Origin: a virus
DNA length: 39,731 nt
Direction: 5' to 3' (one strand)
Virus record (IMG/VR): IMGVR_UViG_3300035097_000032
Coordinates: 1 to 39,731 of that record
Part shown: in pieces, positions 1 through 9,408 of the stretch
How the letters are laid out: each line of letters starts with the position of its first letter
How positions within the stretch are numbered: the first letter of the stretch is position 1
The notes under the pieces: generated by a model
What the model was told of the DNA's origin: nothing
What the model saw: only the letters and a program-made list of their open reading frames with translations
The model's database searches: none
Translations under genes and position numbers: made by a program

Positions 1-2
1 AA

Positions 3-1106
3 TTATGTCAGAACTCCCGGGTCCTGCTCTTTGTTGTGAAAAGCGAAACCATTCGCAAAAAGCGTTTTGTTTCGCAACGTTTCGAAGTTGTAAACCTTCC
101 AGACTTCGCCCGAGAAACGCTTCGCCGATTTGAGAGAAGCTTTGCGCCAGTCGCCGCCCACGAATCTCCAAACGACGGTCGGCGCGGAATCGAACCGCAG
201 CGCGTGCGCAGGAATAAAATTACCGGCTTCATCGAAAAACGGCTCTTCGGAAGTCGTCCTGATTTTCGAATTATCGCTGAAGACGAACTCGAAATATTCG
301 GAAACGAAATTCACAAAGGTCTCGCTGACCGTATCTGATTCGACGGCCATCGTCGCCGGATTAAAATTCCAGACGCGCCAGAATTTCTTTATCGTCTCGA
401 CCGGCTGCGTGCCGCGCGCCGTCAGAATCGGCTCGCCTTCGAAAAAACAATGTCCCGCGCCGACGCCCGTTGCCGGATTGCCGCCCGAGCCCGGCGCCGA
501 CTGAGTCGGGTTTTCGGGAAAAGCGAAGCCGCCGTTATTCGGCTCATTAAGGCGGCCTCGGCATCCTCCGCGCGACTTACGTACAAGATTGCAGAATGTT
601 TCCAAACCGAAATACTGGCAATTATGGTCTTTGAAAATCCACGCGCAGAGCGCCGAAAGCGTTCTAATCGACAATGAAGAGCCTGCCGCCGTCGATTTCG
701 GAACAATATCGAAAACGATTTGCTGCTCGTCCGCCTCGACGTTGACCACCTTTCCCGAAAAGAAATGCTTATGCTGAAAAATGCTCGCATCGGTCAAACT
801 ACGAAACAGGCGCTTGACGACGACATCGGCCAGCTCCAAATCGCGAAGCTCGGAGGCTAGTTTTATTCCCCATTCTAAATCTGTGTTCGATAAAACTACC
901 TGCACGCGATTCGTGGCCGGCGTTCCGGTTTCTTTCACGACGCCGACTTTAAGAATCCGCGGTATATAGGTTTCATCAAGGTCGAGCCGCACATTCGTCG
1001 AAAAGAATTTAGGCGGCCCGATTAGCAGGCGTATATCGACCGTCGATTGTGATTCACAACGGTTAAAAACGAGCGATAAGAGTTCTTCGTTTCGTGTTCT
1101 CGGCAT
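3..1106 (-). CDS. Tail-tip protein, lambda gpL-like, with C-terminal Hint (intein-like) domain
   Basis: This 367-residue protein has two parts. Residues 1-200 resemble phage minor tail protein L and related tail-tip proteins: four cysteines (C154, C163, C172, C182) are followed by a Gly-Gly-Phe-x-Phe-Pro stretch. In lambda gpL such cysteines hold an iron-sulfur cluster at the tail tip. After a Gly/Pro/Ser-rich linker (about 198-219), residues 220-367 form a Hint domain: it opens with C220 and ends in HN at 357-358, close to a typical VYN...FANG..xHN intein C-terminus. The residue after HN is Lys, not Cys, Ser or Thr, so this resembles a bacterial intein-like (BIL) domain more than a splicing intein. 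The block-B Thr-x-x-His position reads T285-S-E-E288, so its histidine is absent. The ATG overlaps the upstream stop as TAATG. The tail assignment follows from position after the tape measure. That the Hint domain cleaves is inference. Confidence 0.8.
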   Translation of the reverse strand: MPRTRNEELLSLVFNRCESQSTVDIRLLIGPPKFFSTNVRLDLDETYIPRILKVGVVKETGTPATNRVQVVLSNTDLEWGIKLASELRDLELADVVVKRLFRSLTDASIFQHKHFFSGKVVNVEADEQQIVFDIVPKSTAAGSSLSIRTLSALCAWIFKDHNCQYFGLETFCNLVRKSRGGCRGRLNEPNNGGFAFPENPTQSAPGSGGNPATGVGAGHCFFEGEPILTARGTQPVETIKKFWRVWNFNPATMAVESDTVSETFVNFVSEYFEFVFSDNSKIRTTSEEPFFDEAGNFIPAHALRFDSAPTVVWRFVGGDWRKASLKSAKRFSGEVWKVYNFETLRNKTLFANGFAFHNKEQDPGVLT

Positions 1107-1303
1107 TATGAAATTTCCTTTCTTTTCTTCAAAACCCTGATATTTTTCAGCGTAAGTTCCTGACCTTCCTCGCTGTCATGAGCTTTAATCGAAACCGACT
1201 TGATTCGCGCCTCGTCGATTTCGCCTTCGACGACGATTGTAATTTGCGGAGCGAAAGTGACAGCCGGCGTTTCCGCTCGCGGCGCGCGCGTCGACGTCGG
1301 CAC
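1106..1303 (-). CDS. Small tail-region protein, 65 aa, unknown
   Basis: A GTG-started 65-residue acidic protein lying between the tape measure and the gpL-like gene. Its stop overlaps the next ATG as TAATG, the usual sign of translational coupling, which supports it being a real gene. It reads in the same frame as the tape measure, 11 codons after that gene's TAG, but a separate GTG start is the simpler explanation. No domain is recognised. Small proteins in this slot are often tail-tip or distal-tail components, which is inference from position only. No strong Shine-Dalgarno sequence is seen before the GTG. Confidence 0.5.
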   Translation of the reverse strand: MPTSTRAPRAETPAVTFAPQITIVVEGEIDEARIKSVSIKAHDSEEGQELTLKNIRVLKKRKEIS

Positions 1304-1336
1304 GGAAACCGAAGGCGCGAACGATATTCCGGTCGA

Positions 1337-4300
1337 CTAATTCGGGATTCGACCGAATTTGAACGGGTCATAACCGACAGCGTCTTTAATCCGCTCAATC
1401 TGCGCAGGATTCAGCACCATTTCGCCCGGCGCAAGCATTGACGGCAGCGTGTCTCGGCCCGTAAATGCTCCGGCCAGCATTCCGTTCCGGCGTTTGAAAT
1501 CGCTGTACTGGCGCATAAAGCCGGAGTCCCTATAAACGCCGCCCGCGAATTCCGGTTTTAATTTACCTTGGACAATATTTGCCTGTGCCGCGACGCCCGC
1601 GAATTCCTTGATTTGTTTAATCAGCAAATCGGCTTCGACAAGTTTTTGGTCAATTTGAGTCTTGGCGATATTCCGGTATTTTTTGCTTTGAAAATCGATT
1701 CCGAAGCCCGAGGCGATTTGCGCGCGAAGCTCATCGGCGCGCGCCGATGAGCCGGTCGGGTCGCCCAGAATCGCATTTTTGTCGGCGGCGAGCGAACGCA
1801 GCTCTTCAAAGGCTTTGGCAAAGCCTTCCTGCAGCTTCGGCATATTTTCCTTTTTGTCGATTTTTCGTTTCGGGTCGCCCATAAACAAACCGGCAATCGC
1901 GCCGGCCGCCGCGCCGATTGCCGCGCCCCACGGACCGCCGACCATCATTCCGATCGACATTCCCGTTCCGGCCATCGAAATGACGTTTCCGACGAGCCCG
2001 CCAATCATTCCGCCGATAATATTCGCGGCCATTCCGGCAATCGCAACGCCGCCGGCCAGCGCTCCGCCGCCGCTTCCGCTTGAGCCGCGAGCCGATTCCG
2101 GCGTAGCTGCGCCCGGTGCCGATGAACTGCCGCCGCCCAGACCGAAGAGACTGCGAATATTGCTGAAATTAAACGAACCGCTGCTGCTGCTGCTTGAGCC
2201 GAGCCTTGGTCCGGCGACGCCGCCGGAGCCCGACGAATTCGGATTAAAATTAGGCGTTGCGGTGACGTTGCTGCCGCCGCCTAAAATTTGATTGATTATG
2301 TTTCCGAAACTGAAACCGCCGCCCGAAGAGCTCGAACTCTGCCCGGTCAGGAATTTCATTATTTTCGACGTAATCAGCTCGGCCGCCATATCGAGCAGCA
2401 TCTTTTTGAAACGGTCGAGAATGCTCTTGAAGAAACCGCCCCAGCCGTCGTCGAGAAGCGTTTGCAGCGAATCGCGGACGACGCCGTAAACATCGTTATA
2501 TGATTTCTGCCATTGACGCTGAGCGTCGATTTCGGCCGCCAGATTCAAAAGATATTGTTTCTGCGCCGGGTCGAGATTTTTATAATCCTTCTCGATCGTT
2601 CGCAGCATTTTTTCATATTCGGTCAGCTGGCGGCCGCCGCGCTGAAGCTCGTCAAGCTGGCCGCTCAGACCTTCTTTCAGAGTCTTGAAATCGGCGTTTT
2701 TCGTCGCTTCCGAAACCTCGTTGTAGCCCTGGGCCGCTTCTTTCAGCCGTTTGATTACGTCGTCGATTTTGCCCGCGTCGAAGTCGCCGACGACCGAGCG
2801 CAGGACGAGCCAGTAGCGGACGTATTTGGCAAATTTCTCCACGTCGATTTGATTGCCGGCCGTGAACAGTCCTTTCAAACCGTCGAGCGAGCCCACGCCG
2901 AGATTTAAATCCTTGATGCCTTCGACCGAGCGCAGAAAATCATTGAGCGGCGATTTTTCGCTGGTTAATTCGAGCTGGCGTTTTTTGAAATCGTCCGTCA
3001 TATTGTCGAACGCGTCCGAGACGGATTTTGCGTCCTGACGAAGTTTTTTCGCCCATTCGGCGTTCGCGGCTTTTTCCAGCTCTTCGCGAGTTTTGGGAAT
3101 GACATTATTGAGAATATCGAGCTGCTCGGCGGTCAGCTTGCCGGATTCTTTTAAGAGCCGAACCTGAAGGTCGAATTTTTGCAGCGACGTCATTCCGTCG
3201 TCAAACTCGGCGGAAAGCTCGGCAACTTGCTGGCGCGCCTGTTCTCCGGTCTGGATAAAGCCGTCGATGGATTTATCGACCAAGTCCCACTGCTCGGCCT
3301 GTTTTTTCGCTTCTTCCGGATTGATCGGCGGAACATTGGCAAAAGTGGTCGAGATGCCCTGGCCGGACAATTTCTCGGTAATACTGCGAATCGACGAGTT
3401 AATCGATTCTTTGCGACGGTCGAATTCCTGCAGAACGCGCAAAGCTTCTTTCCGGTCCTCTTCGGCGACGGGAATCGGCGCGGTAATTTCAAAATTCAAT
3501 TTCTGGCGAAGCTTTAAGATTTCTTCGGTCTGGCTGACTTCATCGGACAATCCCGAAAGCTGAATCTGCTGCTGCAAAGTCGTGTCGCTCAGGCCGGCAG
3601 CCTTCAGCTGGTTAAGACGATCCTGTTTTTCCAGTATCTGGTTGAGAATCGATGCTTCGGCATCAAACGATTTCAACTCCAGAGATTTTCCGCCGCCGGC
3701 CGCGCCCATCGTTTTCTGCAAAACACTGTTCGTGTATTCGCGAAATGACGGATATTCTTTGCCTTTATACATCTGCGGCTTTGCACTGTCATAAAGACCC
3801 ATTGATTTTTCGCCGCGGCCGTACCACGCCGCCGCCGCCATGCGAATCGCGATTTTTATATCTCCGCCCGCTTTTTGCAGGGCAGTCTTGAGATATTCGC
3901 CCATCTGCCCGTTGAAAACGGCGATTTGCGCTTGAATATCTTTTCTGAAAGCCTCGACCGACATTGATTTTCCGAGCCACTTTTTAGTCCAGGCAGGAAT
4001 ATTGCCTTCCATAATCTGGAACGCTCCGGTCGCGCCGCTATCGATGTTTTTTATATCGCTTCGACCGCCAGACTCCTGCTGTATCGTGCCTTTGCGCATA
4101 GCGTCGAGGACAGATGCCAAATCGCCGAGTTCGCTTCGTAAATCCTTGACCGCTTTTTTCGCCTCGGTCGCATCTTTTTTGATTCGGCTGACACCGCTTT
4201 CTTTCTTCTCGTCCGGACTGACGATATCGGTATAGGTTTTTTCGAAATCTTTGAGCTGTTTAACCGCCGCCAGGTCGTTTTTCAAATCTTCCTTGGCTTG

Positions 4301-7063
4301 TTTGGCTTTTTGAATCAGGTCGTTTTTATCGACGGCCGAGCTGATTACATTGAACATTCGATTTTGAATGTTTTGTTGATTTACGCTCGTCAAGCCGTCC
4401 AGAGCTTTCCGCAAATTGAAGACTTCGACCGCCGCTCCGGCGGCTTTGCTGGCCGTATTATCGAGCGTCGTGCCGAGATTATTCTGCGCGGTCGTGGTTT
4501 TTTGAGCCGCCGCCGTCAGAATATCGACTTGCTGTGCGGAATAGCCCGCGTTTGTGAAAAATTGTCTTAACTGTTCATTATTTAAGCCGAGCCCCTGCGT
4601 CGCCTGCAGAATCTTCGCGTTATTTTCAATCAGGCTCGTATTAAAATCTTTCAGCTTATCACCGGCCGCGATATTGGACTGGGTCAGATTTCTGACGCTG
4701 GCATCATTTTCATTAATCGCCTGTGTCAGAACCTGCCATTCGTTCGAGTCGGGCGCGACATTGGCGCGCTGCTCATTGAGCTTTATCCGGTCCGCCGCCA
4801 GCTGATTGATTTGCTCACTGTTAGATTTTAAAGCGATATTTTCGGCCTGAATTTGCCGAATCGCTTCGAGCGAGCCTTCGGCGGCGGTCCGTAATTTTGC
4901 TTCGAGAAGAGCTTTCTGAGCTTCGATATTGGCGCCGATGATTTCATTCAAAACTTCGACTTTCGTTTTCTCATCGACGAGCGTTTTGATGTATTCGGCG
5001 GTAACCGGGTCAAGTCGGCCGAGAATATTGTTAAGCCGGTCGTGGACGTCGCCGCTTTGCGTCTGCGCCTGGCTGACCTCATTTGACGCCGACACCAGGT
5101 TCCGAGCCTCGGATTGCAGAGCCTTATAGCTTTGCAGCGAATCGATGTTAGTTTTAATCGAGTCCAGTGTGACGGCATTTGCTTTACTAATCGCCGATTC
5201 CGTGTTGTAAAACGCGTAGATTACGCCGCCGAGAATCGCAATCAGCGCGGCCCATCCGGCGACAGCCGCGACCGTTACTTCCAGACCGATGAACGCGTTT
5301 TGCAGTCCGAACATCGCGCGGGCGACATTCGAAGCGATAAAAACCAAACCGCTGAGCGAGCTGCCGTAGGAAATTAAAACCTGGATGCCGGCGGCGATAT
5401 TTACAGCGTTAAAGGCCACCGCGAGCAGCCCGACGCTGACCGCCGCGGCCGCGAATGTAACCGGATATTGACCGACTAGGCCGATGAAATTAGCAAAACC
5501 GAGAACGATTGTTGTAAGAGCCGGCGCGATGCTGCCAAAGATTGTCAGACCTAAAGTTTCCGCCTGCGATTTGAGATTTTCCCACGCGCCGCCAAGCCCC
5601 TTCGAGCGAGCCGCCGCGAGTTCGGCCGCCGCATTGTGTCGCTGAACCGCCTGCGACATAGTATCTAAACCGGCTGCGCCCTGGCCGAAGATGATCGTCG
5701 CGCCGCGGACTGCATCGGCACCGAAAATCGTATTCAGCGCCTGGTCTTTTTGTTCCTGAGAAAGTCCCTTCAATCCGCTTTCAAATTGGGCGATAATATC
5801 GCGCATCGGACGCATTACGCCGGCCTGGTCGTAAATATCGACGTTGAGGCCTTTGATTGCCGCCGCCGCGTCGTTTGTCGGCGATTGGAGACGCTGAAGC
5901 ATTGTTTTGAGAGAAGTTCCGGCGTCAGAGCCTTTAATACCCGCGTTCGCCATCTCGGCGATTAAGGCGACCGTCGTTTCAATCGGAATATTCGCGTTAT
6001 GGAAAACCGCGCCCGCCTGCTGAAGCGAAGCGGCGACGTCCATGATTTCAGCCGAGGACGCATTCGCAGCGGCCGCCAGTAGGTCAGCCACACGACCCGC
6101 TTCCGACGCCTGCAAACCGAACATATTCAGCGAATTTGCGGTAATTTCGGCGGCGGCGGCGGCGCTGATATTGGCGGCCGTCGCGAGCTGCAAAGTTCCT
6201 TTTGCGGCTGCCATCGCCTGCTCGACCGACATTCCGGCTTTTCCGAGCTCGGTCATCGCTTCGGCGGCATCGGCAGCGGACATTCCAGGCAGACTCAAGT
6301 CGTTTCCTAGCTGTACCGCTATGCCGTCCGCTTTCTGCATTTCGGCCGCCGTCGCGCCCGTCACGGCCTGAAGCATATTCATCGACGCCTGGTATTTCGC
6401 GCCGATATCGAGAATGGCGTACACGCCGGCGACTGCGGTCGAACTTGCAATCGCAGTTCCGACGAGCCCGGCAATATCGCCCGCGCCGTATTTACCGGCT
6501 TTCGTAATTGCCAGTTGAGCTTTTTGGCGCTCGATGCGCTGGTATTCCTGAAACTCGCGCCGTTTCTGAGCTTCGACGCCGCGGGCGGCAATTTCCGCCT
6601 GTTTCATCTGGCTTCGCGCGGATATTTCGGCGATTCTTTGTTTTGATTTTTCGGAATCCTCGAAAACTTTCAGCCCGACTTTCGACGACTGCGTTTGCCG
6701 GCGCGCGAGTTCCTCATTGAGACGGGACTGTGTCTGAACGCTTATTTCCGTAATTTTCTGTTTGGATTTTTCCGCGCTCTCGAATTGACGCAGTTCGGAT
6801 TGTTTTGCCTGGGTAATCTGCTTGGCAGTTTCTTCGGCGAGACGCGCCTGCGAGCGGGCGTTAACTTCGCTGATGCGGGCGGATTCTTTCGACATCCGGA
6901 CGAAATCCTGCATCTGCCGCGTGTCGATGCTCGAAGAGCCGCCCGCTGTGAACTGCCGGGCGGCTCGATTGTTGAGAGCGTCTAAACCTTTGCCTAAAGA
7001 GGCGATTTCGGCTTTTGCCTGGCTCCCGTCTAACCTGACGATTATTGGTACTAATTTCGCCAT
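1337..7063 (-). CDS. Tail tape measure protein (TP901 family) with internal lysozyme-like domain
   Basis: A 1908-residue protein that sets tail length and is ejected during DNA entry. Residues 1-190 are coiled coil, with three tandem units of about 40 residues (near 60-99, 100-139, 140-179) sharing an I-x-E-I/V-x-A/V-R/Q-x-Q pattern. Residues 195-480 match the TP901 tape-measure core (alternating Ala-rich helices, with an MFGLQASEAGRVADLL segment). Hydrophobic helices follow at about 500-640. Residues about 990-1118 are a lytic-transglycosylase-like domain: QESGG with the probable catalytic E997, then GATGAFQIM and AAAAWYGRG. After more coiled coil, the C-terminus is Gly/Ser-rich with hydrophobic Gly/Ala helices and ends in an APGEMVLNPAQIE motif common to tape measures. 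Sitting directly after the frameshifted tail chaperone is the standard order. The peptidoglycan-cutting activity is inferred from the motifs. Confidence 0.95.
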   Translation of the reverse strand: MAKLVPIIVRLDGSQAKAEIASLGKGLDALNNRAARQFTAGGSSSIDTRQMQDFVRMSKESARISEVNARSQARLAEETAKQITQAKQSELRQFESAEKSKQKITEISVQTQSRLNEELARRQTQSSKVGLKVFEDSEKSKQRIAEISARSQMKQAEIAARGVEAQKRREFQEYQRIERQKAQLAITKAGKYGAGDIAGLVGTAIASSTAVAGVYAILDIGAKYQASMNMLQAVTGATAAEMQKADGIAVQLGNDLSLPGMSAADAAEAMTELGKAGMSVEQAMAAAKGTLQLATAANISAAAAAEITANSLNMFGLQASEAGRVADLLAAAANASSAEIMDVAASLQQAGAVFHNANIPIETTVALIAEMANAGIKGSDAGTSLKTMLQRLQSPTNDAAAAIKGLNVDIYDQAGVMRPMRDIIAQFESGLKGLSQEQKDQALNTIFGADAVRGATIIFGQGAAGLDTMSQAVQRHNAAAELAAARSKGLGGAWENLKSQAETLGLTIFGSIAPALTTIVLGFANFIGLVGQYPVTFAAAAVSVGLLAVAFNAVNIAAGIQVLISYGSSLSGLVFIASNVARAMFGLQNAFIGLEVTVAAVAGWAALIAILGGVIYAFYNTESAISKANAVTLDSIKTNIDSLQSYKALQSEARNLVSASNEVSQAQTQSGDVHDRLNNILGRLDPVTAEYIKTLVDEKTKVEVLNEIIGANIEAQKALLEAKLRTAAEGSLEAIRQIQAENIALKSNSEQINQLAADRIKLNEQRANVAPDSNEWQVLTQAINENDASVRNLTQSNIAAGDKLKDFNTSLIENNAKILQATQGLGLNNEQLRQFFTNAGYSAQQVDILTAAAQKTTTAQNNLGTTLDNTASKAAGAAVEVFNLRKALDGLTSVNQQNIQNRMFNVISSAVDKNDLIQKAKQAKEDLKNDLAAVKQLKDFEKTYTDIVSPDEKKESGVSRIKKDATEAKKAVKDLRSELGDLASVLDAMRKGTIQQESGGRSDIKNIDSGATGAFQIMEGNIPAWTKKWLGKSMSVEAFRKDIQAQIAVFNGQMGEYLKTALQKAGGDIKIAIRMAAAAWYGRGEKSMGLYDSAKPQMYKGKEYPSFREYTNSVLQKTMGAAGGGKSLELKSFDAEASILNQILEKQDRLNQLKAAGLSDTTLQQQIQLSGLSDEVSQTEEILKLRQKLNFEITAPIPVAEEDRKEALRVLQEFDRRKESINSSIRSITEKLSGQGISTTFANVPPINPEEAKKQAEQWDLVDKSIDGFIQTGEQARQQVAELSAEFDDGMTSLQKFDLQVRLLKESGKLTAEQLDILNNVIPKTREELEKAANAEWAKKLRQDAKSVSDAFDNMTDDFKKRQLELTSEKSPLNDFLRSVEGIKDLNLGVGSLDGLKGLFTAGNQIDVEKFAKYVRYWLVLRSVVGDFDAGKIDDVIKRLKEAAQGYNEVSEATKNADFKTLKEGLSGQLDELQRGGRQLTEYEKMLRTIEKDYKNLDPAQKQYLLNLAAEIDAQRQWQKSYNDVYGVVRDSLQTLLDDGWGGFFKSILDRFKKMLLDMAAELITSKIMKFLTGQSSSSSGGGFSFGNIINQILGGGSNVTATPNFNPNSSGSGGVAGPRLGSSSSSSGSFNFSNIRSLFGLGGGSSSAPGAATPESARGSSGSGGGALAGGVAIAGMAANIIGGMIGGLVGNVISMAGTGMSIGMMVGGPWGAAIGAAAGAIAGLFMGDPKRKIDKKENMPKLQEGFAKAFEELRSLAADKNAILGDPTGSSARADELRAQIASGFGIDFQSKKYRNIAKTQIDQKLVEADLLIKQIKEFAGVAAQANIVQGKLKPEFAGGVYRDSGFMRQYSDFKRRNGMLAGAFTGRDTLPSMLAPGEMVLNPAQIERIKDAVGYDPFKFGRIPN

Positions 7064-7072
7064 AGCGCCGTT

Positions 7073-7516
7073 TTATTGGAGAAAACCACCGGCTACGATG
7101 CCGAGCTTGATTTGAATATTTCGTTCGAAATCGCGCTCGATTTTTCGCCAGTAAACAAATAAATCCCATTTCCAAAGCTCGAAGTCGGAAGGACGAAGTT
7201 TTTCTCCGGCGTGAAATTTATCGGCCATCTCTTCAATCTGCCCGCAGACGAATTCAGATTCCTCATTGGAAACGTTTTCGTGTTCGTCGTCGCCTTCGCT
7301 GTTTTCCGGCAAAGGCGGAAGCTGGCAGCGTCGCGAGCATCCGGGCGACGCTTCCTCGAACATTTCCTCAATCGTCCAGTTCGGCTCGCCCACGCCGTCG
7401 ATTCGCTCACAAAACTCCGGACCCGGGCAGCGAACCACAATACCTGTTCCGCCTTGTAATTGCTCGCCGTAGCGCCGGGCCAGAGTTTCAAAAATCGCCG
7501 GCTTTAGTAACTCGAC
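7073..7516 (-). CDS. Tail assembly chaperone -1 frameshift extension (GT-like T domain)
   Basis: An open frame of 147 codons that begins inside the end of the preceding chaperone gene and runs to just before the tape measure. It has no ATG, GTG or TTG until position 7438, which would remove 26 well-formed residues (VELLKPAIFETLARRYGE and on). It is joined in the -1 frame to the chaperone at an A AAA AAG heptamer, so the expected product is a fusion of about 383 residues over 8223-7073. This is the lambda G/GT arrangement, where a small share of ribosomes slip to make the long chaperone that loads the tape measure. The extension is acidic in the middle (NSEGDDEHE) and has a charged aromatic C-terminal helix. 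Frame, heptamer and gene order are seen directly. The frameshifting itself is inferred. Confidence 0.75.
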   Translation of the reverse strand, partial: VELLKPAIFETLARRYGEQLQGGTGIVVRCPGPEFCERIDGVGEPNWTIEEMFEEASPGCSRRCQLPPLPENSEGDDEHENVSNEESEFVCGQIEEMADKFHAGEKLRPSDFELWKWDLFVYWRKIERDFERNIQIKLGIVAGGFLQ

Positions 7517-8223
7517 TTTTTTGTCTGCGATTGCAGATTCGCTTCAAACCGTTCCCGCATCGCAAGCACTTTCAAATGCGCCGCCGGATTCGCGTCACAC
7601 TGCACTTTGAGTTCGTCATACAGAGCGCAAATCGCTTCCCACGTTTCGCGCATAAATCTGCCTTCGCGGCCTTTCTTGAAAATCGCGCCGACGGTTATCG
7701 CGCGGAATTTTCCGATCTGGTCGCTGTTTTTCGGCGGAAAATCGAAGTCTAAAAGCGTTTCCTCGCCGTTGAAAGCTGCTTTGAGCGTGATGAGATTATT
7801 CGCTTTTGCTTGGCCGAATTTTCGTTTGCCGAGAATTTTAGTTTCTTCTTTAACGACGACGTCGCAGTCGAGCAGGGCATTGACCACCGCCGCCCGTTCC
7901 TCGTCGTCGAAATCTTCGCGCCAATTGTCGGGAAGCTCGCCGTCGAAACCGTCAATCAGCTGGATTCGTTCCTCGAAAAACCAGCGCGATGCCGGAATCG
8001 CATTCGTTTTGAAAAGCTGGTTGTTTTTGTTCTTGCTGATAACCTGCGTTTCGGAAAGCTTATCGTATTCGAATAAATCCGCGTCGGGCAGGCCTTCGAC
8101 CGCAAATGTTAAGACATAGCGATTCTCGTCGTCCTCGCCCTCGAACTTAAATTCCTGGCGCGCGTCTTTGTCGTAAGCTGCTTTTGCAGCCGAATTCTGG
8201 TCGTTATTTTCAAATTCACTCAT
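7504..8223 (-). CDS. Tail assembly chaperone (gpG-like), zero-frame product
   Basis: A 239-residue, soluble, acidic protein placed between the tail tube and the tape measure, the invariant slot of the tail assembly chaperone in siphoviruses. Such proteins coat the tape measure during tail assembly and are absent from the virion. No membrane segment or enzyme motif is visible. The sequence is not close to lambda gpG, so the call rests on position, length class and the slippery heptamer at codons 235-236, which leads into the long -1 frame. The start is ATG at 8223 with AGGAAA about 13 bases upstream. The protein ends in QTKKSSY, or runs on into the extension after slippage. Confidence 0.75.
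   Translation of the reverse strand: MSEFENNDQNSAAKAAYDKDARQEFKFEGEDDENRYVLTFAVEGLPDADLFEYDKLSETQVISKNKNNQLFKTNAIPASRWFFEERIQLIDGFDGELPDNWREDFDDEERAAVVNALLDCDVVVKEETKILGKRKFGQAKANNLITLKAAFNGEETLLDFDFPPKNSDQIGKFRAITVGAIFKKGREGRFMRETWEAICALYDELKVQCDANPAAHLKVLAMRERFEANLQSQTKKSSY
7516..7522 (-). promoter_or_regulatory. -1 ribosomal frameshift slippery heptamer A AAA AAG
   Basis: On the minus strand the chaperone reads CAG ACA AAA AAG TCG AGT TAC TAA. Its A AAA AAG fits X XXY YYZ exactly and is the same heptamer used in E. coli dnaX. Slipping one base back continues as GTC GAG TTA CTA into a 147-codon open frame. The zero-frame stop comes only three codons later. A short GCCGG/CCGGC pairing lies downstream, but no strong stimulatory hairpin is obvious. 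Confidence 0.75.
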
Positions 8224-8314
8224 AAAAATTTTTATTTTCCTGTGGTATTTAATTTGGTCGGCGACAAATCTTTTTAGACGTGCCGCCGCCGAGAAAAAGA
8301 ATAAAACTCGGGCA

Positions 8315-9361
8315 TTAGGCCGGAGTCGCGTATTGAGTCGTCACGCTGACAATCTTGTTGTCCGCTTCGTTGTAAAACGCGTCGGGCGAGATTTCCAGCG
8401 TCGTAAAGCCGTTTTTACTGCCGAGGTCAACGGATTTGTAGAAGGCGAGATGCATCACGATTTCGAACATATTTTTATATGCGCCGGTGATGGTCTTGCC
8501 GTACATACCCATTTTGAGATTGAGTTCGGTCTGCGCCCGCAGAAGCGCCAGCTCCGGCGCGGAATCTTCGAGCCAGATGACATATTTGCTGCCGTATTTG
8601 CGTTTCCCGAAAAGATGGTACGAGCGAATCTGGCCGCTGTCAGGATCGTTCGCGGTGAAAAAGCGTTTGCATCCGGGGTCGTAGCCGACTTTCTGGTCGG
8701 CGGCGTTATCGACGTCGAACATAAACGACTGCAAGCCGCAGGCGTAAGTTTTGGCCACCGTGTTGGGCGTCGCTGCCAATGCGCGGGCGATTTCGCTCAT
8801 CGTATTTTTGAGATAATACTTTCCGGTTTCCTTGACTATGTCGACATCTTCGCCGAGTAGCTGCTGGCCCGAGCCTCGGAAATTTCCGGCGACGTTCAGC
8901 TTGCCGGATTCTTCGCCCTTGAAAGTCGCTTTTTCGAGCATACAGGACGGATACAGCGCGTCGTGCCGGTCGCCGCATTGTTCGCCCATCCAGTAAACCG
9001 GAAGCTGGCGAGAAGCGGCGTCCTGCGGAGTAAATACGTTTTTCGTAACTCCCGCAGTCGGCGAAGTCGTAACCTTTTGACCGAACGCGGCCAGAAGTAA
9101 CCGTGTCAGCATCAACATCGTCGGGTCAATCGAGAACGGGATTTCGGCGTCGTGACTTTCAATCCACTGCTCGGTCCCCCAATCCGTTCCGGTCGATTGT
9201 CCTTCGTTGTTGGCCGTGTTGACGGTGTATTTCGCCGATTGCTGGTCGGTCGTAACAAATTTAATGAGCTCGGCCGGCGGCGAGCCGTCGTCCGTGTAGT
9301 TGGACATCGGCGTATCGCCGATGCCGTAAATCCAATTCGATTGATTAAGTGGCGGTGCCAT
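8315..9361 (-). CDS. Major tail tube protein
   Basis: A 348-residue protein rich in beta-strand-type sequence, with no membrane segment, preceded by a strong AAGGAG eight bases before the ATG. Length, composition and position (after the tail-completion genes, directly before the chaperone and tape measure) identify the tail tube subunit, which polymerises into hexamer rings around the tape measure. It is somewhat long for a tube protein, so it may carry an extra surface domain. No exact family signature is claimed. The strong ribosome binding site fits a protein needed in many copies. About 90 bases separate it from the chaperone gene and hold only a weak inverted repeat without a U-run. Confidence 0.8.
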   Translation of the reverse strand: MAPPLNQSNWIYGIGDTPMSNYTDDGSPPAELIKFVTTDQQSAKYTVNTANNEGQSTGTDWGTEQWIESHDAEIPFSIDPTMLMLTRLLLAAFGQKVTTSPTAGVTKNVFTPQDAASRQLPVYWMGEQCGDRHDALYPSCMLEKATFKGEESGKLNVAGNFRGSGQQLLGEDVDIVKETGKYYLKNTMSEIARALAATPNTVAKTYACGLQSFMFDVDNAADQKVGYDPGCKRFFTANDPDSGQIRSYHLFGKRKYGSKYVIWLEDSAPELALLRAQTELNLKMGMYGKTITGAYKNMFEIVMHLAFYKSVDLGSKNGFTTLEISPDAFYNEADNKIVSVTTQYATPA

Positions 9362-9408
9362 AATTTATCTCCTTAACGAAAAATTTTCCTAAACCACGAA
9401 CGGATTTT

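Noticed and set aside
1106-1336. In-frame continuation after the tape measure TAG, suggesting stop-codon readthrough.
   Set aside because: A GTG start and TAATG coupling explain the small gene; no readthrough signal is evident.
1779-2291. 170-residue plus-strand frame rich in Pro and Ala.
   Set aside because: Antisense shadow of the Gly/Ala-rich end of the tape measure.
7093-7491. Alternative 132-residue frame overlapping the chaperone extension.
   Set aside because: It is a different frame with arginine/serine-rich translation; the -1 frame is coherent and joined by the slippery site.
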